Assembly: GCA_033439255.1 (NCBI GenBank)
Contig: CM065886.1
Location: forward strand, 2,170,001 to 2,234,000
DNA: 64,000 nucleotides
From: Hericium rajendrae
Taxonomy: Eukaryota > Basidiomycota > Agaricomycetes > Russulales > Hericiaceae
Direction of reading: 5' to 3'
Every line of letters starts with the position of its first letter. The first letter of the stretch is position 1. Of this stretch, positions 40,181 to 49,931 are shown one piece after another. The notes beneath the pieces are model-generated. The model was given only the letters and a program-made list of their open reading frames with translations, was not told where the DNA came from and did no database searches. A program made the position numbers and the translations under genes.

Positions 40181-40558
40181 TATCATGAGACGCGATATGA
40201 CTATCTGACTACAGTAATAAGATATCTCGCGCGTCGAGGGGCACGGCCTCGAGCCTTCCCGCTGACAATGATCGTGATCCATCGCGATAAAATTCCCCAG
40301 ATGGCGGAGCCGGCTAGGCTGGCCAGCGGGTATCGGCCTCACGACAGCCTGTCGACGACGCTGCGAAATCGGTTTATACCCCGCCCCACGCGAGTGGGCT
40401 GCGCCGTGCTGGGCCAAGTTTCCACTCCGCCGGTCGCTTTATCCGTGCGCTTCTCCCGTGCTTGCGCCTTCTGATCGCCGCCTCGCGCCCCCGGACGCTC
40501 TCTCTTTTTGACCCGACGCACACGAGCTCTTCCGGCCGAGCGCGTGCAGCACTGATCT

Positions 40559-42555
40559 ATGCCCCCTTCTCCAACAGTATTATTGCACGGGGACGTGGTC
40601 GTGGACATGGAGGACGAGCAGTGGCCCCCGGCCGACCCGCAGGAGGAGACCACGTTGCAGCGCGAGTGGCGGCTCGAGCGCGAGCGCCATGCGAAGCTCG
40701 TCAGCGATGAGATCGACCGCGCCATCGAGCTCGACCGGCAGGAGCGGCGGCGGAAGCACAGCGAGGTCAAGATACTGCTGCTAGGTGTGCCCTGCCCTGT
40801 CCTTCCCCCTTCTCGCGCCCGCTGACCCCGCACAGGCCAGGCCGAGTCCGGCAAGTCGACCATCCTGCGCAACTTCCAGCTGCAGCTCACGCCCGCCGCG
40901 TTCAAGGCCGAGGCCGCGGCGTGGCGCGTCGTGATCCACCTCAACCTCGTGCGCTCCGTCATGTACATCCTCGACATCCTCGCGGATCCGTCCGCCGCCG
41001 CGAGCGACGGCGAGGACGACGACGGCTCGCCGCCCGCGCACGAGCTCCCGCTCTCCCCGCTCGCGAGCTCGCCGCTGTCCGGGGGCGACACCGACCTCCG
41101 CCGCCTGCGCCTCAGCCTGTCGCCGCTGCGCAGCGTCGAGGAGACGCTCCGCCGCTTCCTGTCCGCGGACGACCAGGGCGGCGCGCCGCGCGCGCACACG
41201 CGCAATGCGAGGGATCGCGCGTTCGAGGTGTCCGTGCGCTCCGGGTCGAAATGGAAGTCGCTATTCCACCGCGTTTCGGGCGGCGCGGCGGTGCAGGCGC
41301 GCGCGCAGGGCGAGGCGATAGACAATGCGCGGCGCGTGATCGAGGCGTGCCGCGAGGACATGGTCGCGCTATGGGCGCATCCGGCCGTGCGGGAGAGCTT
41401 GAGTGGGCAGCGGGTTGCGCTGGAGTATCATTCTGGGTTGTGAGTTGCGGAGTGTCACGTGGAGTGGTCTGGTGGACTCATGCGACCAGTTTTTTAGATG
41501 AAGTGGACCGGATCGCGGCTCCGGGGTATGAGCCTACGCCAGGTACGTGGATATGGCCATTTGTTGTGATGACAGTCTCATGTGCGTTACAGACGACGTG
41601 TTGAAGGCACGCATTCAAACCATGGGCGTCGAGGAGCACATCCTTCAATTGGAGACCGGTAAGCCACTCTCCGCAGAGTGAAAAGTGGGATGCAACGTTC
41701 ATATGTCAGTTAAAAAAGGACAACAGTGGGCAATATACGACGTTGGTGGGAGTCGGTCGCAACGAGGTATACACCTTCGTTTATGGTCCTGTCTTTTGTG
41801 TGTGAAGCTAATGAATGGTTAGTGGCGTGGGCTCCCTTCTTCGACGACGGTGAGTCCATTCATGCGTTGACTCGATAATGTTTTGCAACTGAGCTATTTA
41901 GTCAATCTACTTATCTTTATCGCACCCGTCTCGGCCTTTAACCAGACACTCGCAGAAGACCGCAAGGTCAACCGACTGGTCCGTGTCGCTACTAACATTC
42001 GAAATACATGCTCATCATCTCTTCCAGTGGGACTCTATTTTCCTCTGGAAGACCATCTGTTCCAACAAGCTGCTCGCGGACGTCGACTTTGTGCTTCTTT
42101 TGAATAAGATGGACATCCTAGAAGCCAAGCTCGCGTCCGGGGTCCAGTTCGGCACGTTCGTGACGTCCTATAAGGACAAGCCGAATGATGTCGAGCATGT
42201 CATGACATGTCCGTCTCGTTTCCGTTCACGCCATTGCCCTCGAATTATGCGGCTAACATGGCTGCACATCTAGATCTGAAAGGGAAGTTTTCTATAATAT
42301 ACAAACAGCACTCGAAGCGAGACCGATCATTCCACATCCATTTTACCTGCGCAACGGTGAGCCCATCTTTTCCTTATCGGTGTTTACGAGCGCCCATCTC
42401 AACGCTGCATTAAAAAGGATGCGCAAGCGACATCTATTGTACTAGCACGAAGTAAGTCTTATGCGCGCACTGATATCGTCCATCCCTGACGTTCGCGACG
42501 CGCAGTCCAAGAAGCCATTTTCAAGAAGGCGTTTGAAAAGGCCGACTTCTTGTGA
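40559..42555 (+). CDS. Divergent heterotrimeric G-protein alpha subunit
   Basis: Many exons from ATG 40559 to TGA 42553-42555. G1: KILLLG split by an intron from QAESGKST, so GQAESGKS in place of GAGESGKS. The helical domain is enlarged by an acidic/Ser-Pro insert (DGEDDDGSPPAHELPLSPLA). Switch I: DDVLKARIQTMG keeps the arginine finger and switch threonine. G3: IYDVGGSRSQR has Ser where the catalytic Gln of DVGGQRSER is expected. G4: LLLNKMDI. G5: TCATDAQATSIVLA after splicing. C-terminus EAIFKKAFEKADFL. The N-terminus (MPPSPTVLL) has no MGxxxS myristoylation signal. Known: the switch II Gln positions the water for GTP hydrolysis. Inferred: slow GTPase and atypical membrane attachment. Such divergent G-alpha paralogs are common in Agaricomycetes. 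Exon 1 is 40559-40784 and exon 2 40836-41439. Confidence 0.88.
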
Positions 42556-42971
42556 ACTCATTATGATCTACTCCTTTCTCCCTTATCTCTAAATGCGCCT
42601 CGTCCTGGATTCAGATTGTAAGCGATACTCGATACCTCCCAGCACGTCCGGATCCCCTTCCGTCCAATGCTGTTGTAGCTTTAATCATGCATATTGGATA
42701 AATTAGCTGTTTAATGTGTTGCTTATGTACCTATTTCTTTCCAATGAATGTCTTGATTTGATGTCTCGCTCTGCTGCGCTCGTGGTCTGCAGGGCCGCAG
42801 TAAGATGGTGAGGCGCACGACCCGACGGAGCCAAATACACCGACCATCGCGTCCCATAACAGGAAACCACCAGAGTACGTCAGTGGTGCCTGCTGCGCAC
42901 CACAACGTCCTCCCGCTATAAGCCCTCCACCACTGCGTCTGCACATTGAACCTCTACTATCATACACAACC

Positions 42972-43548
42972 ATGTCTGTCCGTGGCTCAGACATCTGTCT
43001 CATACTCGTAAGTGCATGGCTGGGCGTCGTTCGAGAGAGAGGAGGGTGCTGACAAGGTCGTTTGCAGGTAGCGATCATCTTCCCCCCAGCAGCAGCTGCT
43101 TTCATCACAGGATGCAGCTGTGACCTGCTCATCAACATCTGTCTTACTATGTACGTCTCTATGGACATTGCTGCGCTAGCCAGGACTAAACAGCGTCACG
43201 CGCAGCCTTGGCTACCTGCCGGGCCACTTGGTGCGTCCAACGATTCCATGGTGCTTCACATGACACATACTAACTCACCTCTTGTGCTCTTGTGCAGCAC
43301 GCGTTCTGGCTCATCTACCGCAAGATGAAGGCGGAGGAGCAGTACGGCCATGGCGGATACCACTGTGAGCTTGTCCATTCTACCCGCCCGTGCGCGCCTG
43401 ACGCAACCCCACAGATATCGGCAATGGCCAGTACGAGCCCGCGCAAGGAGCACTTGGAGGCTTCGGCCCCCCCGCAGGCAACTACGGTGCGCCGCCCGCG
43501 AACAGCTATGGCGCGCAGCCGGTGCCCAACTACGGTGCGACTCGCTGA
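42972..43548 (+). CDS. PMP3: Pmp3-family plasma membrane proteolipid
   Basis: Five exons: 42972-43007, 43068-43150, 43206-43230, 43298-43364, 43415-43548; the total closes at 114 residues. Two membrane helices typical of the family: LILVAIIFPPAAAAFITGC and LINICLTILGYLPGHLHAFW. A Gly/Pro/Tyr-rich tail (NGQYEPAQGALGG) follows. Known: Pmp3/UPF0057 proteins influence membrane potential and cation tolerance, and are stress-induced. Exon 3 is only 25 nt. No lesion is seen. Confidence 0.93.
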
Positions 43549-43787
43549 GCGCGCGGGTGCCCTGTCGATGTTGATGTTGCTGTTCATATACGAACCCTTG
43601 ACCGGACATTGTTGAGTGGTGTATCGATGGCCGGCGTGGCCCGTGTACGGTTAGGATGTTTATAATATGGAGTGGACTGTGGACTTTGGCTCCTGAGTGG
43701 TCATCGCTCGATATGCGTGTAGGTGAGCAGCATGTGCAGGCATAAACAAGGTGTGTGCGATGCTATGATTTCGTCCGCTACCCGGTG

Positions 43788-44183
43788 CTACTTATGGTCC
43801 ATGCATTTATCATCGCGCCGACGCATGAAGAGTAAGTCCTGAACGTAATGGTCAAGTTGCGGGGAAACTGAGCTACCGACATTCACGAACAACGAACCCC
43901 ATTTTCCAGCTGCTGACAGGTACACCATGGACATCGGTACATCAAAACGGCCAATGAAACAAGGAAAGTCAAGACTTGCTATATGGGTGTGGACGATCTT
44001 TGGCTCCGCTGCATGGTACGCGAAGACATCAACGTCAGTTATCAATGCACACTGCTCAAGAATTGGCAAAAATCGACGCCAACCCCCAGATAGACCCACT
44101 TCGACTTCTCCAAGGTTGTCCGAGACTAGGGTTCCTCGTGTTCGTCCTTGCCTCATTACGCCGCCGAACGCATACAGTACCAT
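43788..44183 (-). CDS. Unrecognised 131-residue open frame
   Basis: Starts at ATG 44183 (MVLYAFGGVMRQ) and runs uninterrupted to 43788. It contains LPILEQCALITDVDVFAY and PCFIGRFDVPMSMVYLS, which read like folded protein rather than random frame. No introns, motifs or relatives are recognised. It could be a single-exon gene, an exon or chance. Confidence 0.3.
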   Translation of the reverse strand: MVLYAFGGVMRQGRTRGTLVSDNLGEVEVGLSGGWRRFLPILEQCALITDVDVFAYHAAEPKIVHTHIASLDFPCFIGRFDVPMSMVYLSAAGKWGSLFVNVGSSVSPQLDHYVQDLLFMRRRDDKCMDHK

Positions 44184-44348
44184 CGATAGGGTACTTACTA
44201 AATCCCCACCTCCTCTTTTGTGAGCTATGCCAATTGATTTTCTTCTTTGTATAAACTATCTGCGATCTTGAAAACCCCAATCAACCTGACCGATAACTTT
44301 ATTCCGTCGGCCAGCCTCGCGGATGATCGGATGGATGGCAGACGATTC

Positions 44349-44562
44349 CAGCTGTTTTCATATCGATAGGCCCCGCGTCACTATTTGCCTCACAAGCGCT
44401 TCGAGGCGGAGCGTGTAATGCAAAGGGAGGCGTCACTGGATATTCCATCGCCGCTCGCAAACTTGGCCTGCGGCAAGCCACGGCTGATGGATTTACGTAC
44501 TCCGCAACCTCCGCCATAAGCGAACAATTTCGTTTGGGGGCCTATCGATATGAAAACAGCTG
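44349..44562. repeat. 26-bp perfect inverted repeat, 162-bp spacer
   Basis: 44349-44374 (starts CAGCTGTTTTCATATCGATA) is the exact reverse complement of 44537-44562. The inner flanks also pair weakly. The size suggests a tiny foldback element or a MITE remnant. No target duplication is evident. Confidence 0.65.
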
Positions 44563-45086
44563 TCAACATTCGATCACGAGGGTCCAGCAATCTGGATCTT
44601 GCAGCATATCAACGATTATAAACATTGAGACGCCAGACGCTGCCATCCATTCTGCAGTGATGCAAACTAGAATCCAATCCAAATGCTATACCATGTACGA
44701 TCACCTCTCGACGCGCTCGCATCAGCCGCCGCTTCGAAATTTAAACTCTCTGACTGAGCACTTCAATCCCGGCCGTGCTTACCTCACAGGCGGGTGATTC
44801 ATCTCGGTCACTCGATACATTGATAATGTGGCGCCCACAGGCCCGCCGTGCTCTGCGGGCGTTTCCCGACCCCACACGGCGATGCATTCCGATTCCCGAG
44901 CTCATGCCCTTAGATTCTCAATCGAGCGTTACAGTAGTTCACGGATGGAGAATATACCTTACTCCTGGCGCTTCCTGACTGCGCCTGTCCCTGCAGGACG
45001 AAAAGCAAACCATGTATATATAAAGAGGAACAGTGAGATACTTCCCATCCTCATCGCCGACTATCCCCCTCCTGTTCCTAAAAACC

Positions 45087-46223
45087 ATGCCCCGCGCCCC
45101 CTCAACGCCCAAGTTCCTCCGCTCCGCAGACGGCACGATCCTCTTTGCCGAAGCAACCGGCTCCCACTCGAACCCGCACGTCGTCCTTCTTCCCGGCCTC
45201 GGCCTCAGCACCGCCGTCTACGACGACTTCTGCGCGGACGAGCGCCTGCTCAACTCAGTCTATGTGGTGCGTGCCCATGCCCCGTGTGACGTCAATTGCT
45301 TGCTACGTTGAGTAGGTGCGCGTCGACCCCCGCGGGCACGGACAGAGCGGGCCCGCGAGCACCGCCGAGGCGCATGAATCAAAGCGGTACGCGGAGGACT
45401 TCGAAGCGGTCCTGAAGGCGTTCGACCTGCGCACGCCGGTCCTCGTCGCATGGTCAGTCAGTCGGCGTCCGTCCCCCGCTTCTTTACTGACGCCCGACGC
45501 CGCGCAACAGGAGTTTCCACGGTACGCTAGCTGCTCCCGCGCCCCGTCTTCCTGCATGCTGAGCTGGTCTATCCGGCATCGACAGGCACCCAGCTCTGCG
45601 ACATCGTGGCGCACCTCCCGCCCTTCACGCTCTCCGGCGCCGTCTTCCTCGCCGCGATGCCCTGGGGCCAGGAGCTCCTCCCCGAAATAGGCCTGCCTGC
45701 GGTCCTCGAGGCGCTCGGCGGCCTCCTCTCGTCCGATGCGAAACAGTCGCGTGCGGGGATGCGTGCGTTCGTCGACCTCATCTTTCGCGACCCCGCTGCC
45801 GTGCCGTATGGCAAGCGGCTGATGTACTACGGGCACGACATCGATCCGGCGATGTTGCAGGTCATCACAGGCCGCACGCAGGACCGGGAGAAGCTGAGGG
45901 CCGCGGGCGAGGAGGGGCTGCCGCTGATGATCGAGAATGGGACGAAGGACGGGCATCAGAGGCTGTGGATCACACTGGAGTATTTGAAGAAATGGTTTAG
46001 GGATCTGGAGGTGCATGTAATTGAGGGCGGTAGTCATGCGCTGCATGATGATCATCCGGATGAGACGATAGAGTGGATCTTGGGCTTTATGAAGAGGGTT
46101 TACGGCAAGGTGCGTAGCGAAGGCATGCGCGCGATCTGGATACTAAGCGAAACACCAGGACTATCGATTGAACAAGACGGCGTAGGATTGTTGTGTACAG
46201 AGGGTTTTTGCAACCAGTTCTGA
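45087..46223 (+). CDS. Alpha/beta hydrolase, copy C (intact)
   Basis: Exons 45087-45266, 45316-45452, 45511-45521 (11 nt), 45586-46223; the phases close at 321 residues. ATG 45087 is chosen by match to copy A. Order: strand/oxyanion region VVLLPGLGLSTAVYDDF, VDPRGHGQSGP, nucleophile elbow VAW-SFH-G, cap region, NGTKDGHQ (probable acid), EGGSHALHDDHPDETI (catalytic His). The elbow reads AWSFHG, so it lacks the usual GxSxG glycine spacing. The serine, Phe and His are all coded by the 11-nt microexon. A TATA-like TTTATATATACA lies about 70 bp upstream. It is convergent with the EF-hand-like gene. Substrate unknown. Confidence 0.87.
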
Positions 46224-46681
46224 AATACAGTCATTACACACCGAGCCGCTCAGCACCACCGCGCTCCGAGGTTGCTCTCACGGTTGTGCATCCCTGCATG
46301 CAGACGGTGTACAGAATACTAGTATTCTCGCCATAGGCCCATGTCAGGAGCCCCGCCCATCCATAAGTGCAAGTAAAATAAGAAGTTCTCCCTTGGCGGC
46401 GGTGGACGTCGCGGTGCGGAGGGCGAGCGCCTTCCGTCCAGTCGAACGCCGATCTCGAACGATGAGTCAGATCTAGTGCTCCGCGATTTCTGTACCATTT
46501 CGGAAGCGGCTGCAAAAACTCTCTAATATCCAGCTGGATATGACGCATATGTATTTGGCAGCGACAGTCAAGAGAGCAGCAGCGTTTCAAGAGTGGTCTC
46601 ATGGACCCAAAAAAATGGGGGCGTCGAAAATGCAGGACGAAGACCGAATTTGAGTTCCAGGTGTTGTGCATGTTCTCCACG

Positions 46682-47758
46682 CTATGCCATCTTCGTCGAG
46701 ACCATCATCCGTTCGAAGTCGGCGAGTCCCATAGTCTTGTCCGGAGCTGTCGAAAATGCCTCGAGCATTTCCATCATCTGAAAAGGAAGTGATCAATTAT
46801 GTGAAATCACGGATGCCGGAGACCATACCTCCTCTGCCTTGACCTTCTCCTTGAGCGCACCGGCAGCCTTCGTCAGCTCCCGAATGCCCAACCTCTTTCC
46901 TTTGACCGCGTCTTCATCCACCTCCCCCATGAGATCAGGGAAGAACAGCGCAAACGCGTTGAGACATTCGCGCTTCTGCCGCGCCGTCAGGGGCCGTTCC
47001 TGCTTCTCGTCTTCATCCTCAGACGTATCCGAAGGAGATGTACCTCGACGACGCGTCTTGCGCTGCGGTGTGCTCTTCCGACTGGCAGCCGCAGGCCGTT
47101 TGCGCGTCGTCTTCATGGGTTCTTCGACGTATTCGTCCGACGATGCATCGCCTTCTGATTCTTCTGCGCTATCGGGCCTGAACTTGTCCATGAGTTCATC
47201 TTCGTTTTCATCTTCCTCTGCAGCTTCGTCCAACTCTCCGCCCTCACCTTCAGCCTCGAGCAGCACCGCAAACACCGCGCGCCAATCCTTCCTGCTCACG
47301 CTTTCCTCATCCACCTGCGCCCGCCCATCTGACCAACCCGATGCCGCATTCTTGAACACGGCAAGCACTTCGTCGTCGTCCGGCGGGAGATCGAGCATCT
47401 GCAGCGCCGTCGGGATCTGTGAGAAGGCGATGTGCGTCGATCTATCATCGTCACCCACATCTTCCTCTTCCACGATGAATCCACCTGCGCTCGGGCCCGC
47501 CTCGGGGATGAACCCGCCCGGCGCGTCGTCGTGCAGGAACCCGCCTGGTGCACCGTCAAGTAGGAATCCACCTGGCACAGGCTCGTCATCTTCAGGGAGT
47601 ATAAAGCCGCCTTCTGGGACTGCACGTTGCTTGGCTTTGGTGCGATGAATACCAGACGAGCTTGAGCCTGAGACAGCGCGGTCGAACGCGCGATCGATCT
47701 TGGTGCGTAGGCTTGCGGGGAGCGCAAGGAAGGACGCGTCGGGGTGTTCTGGAAGCAT
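46682..47758 (-). CDS. EF-hand-like acidic protein with GGF repeats, copy C
   Basis: Exons 47758-46829 and 46777-46682 (51-nt intron), 341 residues. Starts MLPEHPDASFLALPASLR. Five GGF repeats; unlike B it lacks the unit next to the last. N-lobe-like segment LSQIPTALQMLDLPPDDDE is present here as FSQIPTALQMLDLPPDDDE. The C-lobe is complete (ARQKRECLNAFALFFPDLMG to LADFERMMVSTKMA). It is divergent to NLR3 and shares the TGACGTCA box at 47891. Confidence 0.82.
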
Positions 47759-47890
47759 GACTTACTGATGTTCACGGCTGAAGGATTGAACTGTTCTCAA
47801 GCAGAAATTCAGCAAGTAGACACTGTTTCTCAGATTTTGTCTGGGAGTTTGTCGATGTCGGAGTCCGGACGCGGGGAAACAGCACTCGCG

Positions 47891-47898
47891 TGACGTCA
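47891..47898. promoter_or_regulatory. Palindromic CRE-like box TGACGTCA, block C
   Basis: Third copy of the box, 133 bp upstream of the EF-hand-like start at 47758, in context CTCGCGTGACGTCACACTG. Confidence 0.5.
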
Positions 47899-49931
47899 CA
47901 CTGCAGAGCTAGCGCAGACTAGCGCTTGACTGAGCTTGCTGCTCCGACTCATCGTGCTCGACCGATCCTTTCCGGACTTTCAGCAGCTCAGCTTGCCTGT
48001 AGTGCTGGTACTATACCTACGTATTCAACATCCTTACTTATGGTGACTCTTCTAAGGACATTTCCCCAGTCGCACGCGCAACTTTGGGATTCCAATGCAT
48101 ATCAAGCCGAGCTTCAATTTGGCTCCTCGACTTTAGCAGACGGAGCTCGGACTCTGGTCGCAGTAAGTATATGGCACCTGTGTTCTCATTGGTTGAACTC
48201 TCGGCTTTCAGGAGATTCTCGTTGGGCTGTGAATGGCGCGAGGCTCGCGCCCGTATCCTTTCATCTGTCAGTGTCTGCGCTTTTGAGAGCAGCTTTTCCA
48301 AGGTCATGAGTGCGTGACCGTCTTTGAACGTCCATCTTGACATTGACAGGGCGTCGGGAGTGTTTCCACATGGTAAGTTTATACTGTAATGCTCCAGGAT
48401 TTACAGGATACTGTTCTTTTCTTGTGTTCCTCCGGGACGTCGTAGTCGCAATATGGGTAGCCCTCGCGATGCAAACCAGTGTTTGTTTCTTGCAGTCTTC
48501 ATTTGATTCACCCGCCTCTCCCTCGTACGCTCGCCATGCGCGACGGCCTTTCGACCTCGCACTCACAATCACCAAGTCACATTGTCTCGCTAAATGGTTT
48601 TCAACATCGCTGGGCGGCCATGCTCGCGCCGTTCTGGTCGGGACGTAATCCTATGGAGAAGCCTTCGACCATCTCTCCCGGACCAAACCGTCGTACAGTC
48701 GTAATGCAGAGCTAGTTTTGCAATGGACTCTCGCCTTGGCTTTTTCATGTTCTCCGGGAGGCTGGAATTCTTCCCACGATCGACCTGGTGAATGTTTCCA
48801 AGTTGACATTTGTTACTGGCGCTGGCTCGTGGACCGCACAACATCAACCTAAACCAGAGACCTTGCCGCCAAGGAATCTGGTGATGATGCATCACCTTGT
48901 ATCCCGCGCTCAAGTATATTCCGTCGTGCGGACCCACGAACCACTGCTACCTCCAATTCGATCTGTCTGGGCAAAGTGGCGCTTTATAACGTCGGCGCAT
49001 CCAGACTCAATCTAGGAATTTGTCCGATCGCTATGTGCACGGAGCTTCCTGGAGGTACGCGTGATCCCGGGGCCACTCATGGATGCTGGCTGATCTTGTC
49101 ACGCTGGCGATTGCTTAGCCTTGAATCAGGAGCATCAGGTACGAGAACGGTCGATCTTACTTTATGCTTGAGATGCTCATTGTCGCTGTCTAGAAGTGGG
49201 CTGCTGATCATGGACGGGCTGGAGTCCTCCGCCGACATGCGATGCTTTCATTCGTGGACGGCACTGCAACACCATGACGGTACGAGGTTCGTTAATCGCC
49301 CGTTCACTCATTGTTGAGAGCTAATGCTATCCTTCCTGTGGCATCTGATTACCGGCTTCGCATCAGAAGCCATAAATATTCCTGTGGTCTCGGATGGGGG
49401 AAATGGACCCTTCCGATTTGAATATGGCTTCATAATCGATGGCACGGTCGAGAAATGCACGCGATATACTACATAGGCATTCACTGTAAAGCGCCTGTCG
49501 TTCCTCGATAGTTTGGGCTTGCAGACTCATGATCTGCATTCAGTGTTGCTTGTACAAGCTCATGCCAAAGAATACTGCCCAGGCAATGGAATTGGGCCGA
49601 CTAATGGAAGGTCTATTTTAACGCGACGGATTTGTTCTCTGAGCTCTGGCTGTGTCATCAGTGCATCGTTCTCAAGTGTCAAAGCCCAAACACGCACGTT
49701 TCCACGCAAGCGCCAAGAAGTTCCCTTCCTTTGTAAGTTACCGCTCAATTTCCAGTCGTGAGCGCTTGAGCGCCCGGAGCTAATCCCGACGAACTCAGCA
49801 CCGCCTCGAGCAACCCCGTGTCCCACGGGCGGTATTTTTGTCTCGTTCTCCCATCTCTGCAGCCCAACCGTTTCTCCGCAGACGCATCTCTGACTAGCGA
49901 TTTCCCAGATCTCCGCTTTGCAAGAGTTATC
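47899..49931. other. Duplicated upstream segment of block C (no resolved gene)
   Basis: Inverted equivalent of 2435-4551. The shared 49-nt intron is at 48163-48211 (GTAAGTAT...GGCTTTCAG); a further donor GTAAGTTTATACTG occurs near 48371 in all copies. Relative to A and B, about 31 bp (AGGAGATCTTTGAGGAGATC and following) are missing near 48490. That is not a multiple of three, so any frame crossing it is broken in one of the copies. A stretch at 49360-49475 reads AINIPVVSDGGNGPFRFEYG and ends in the same TAG as block B. Confidence 0.55.
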
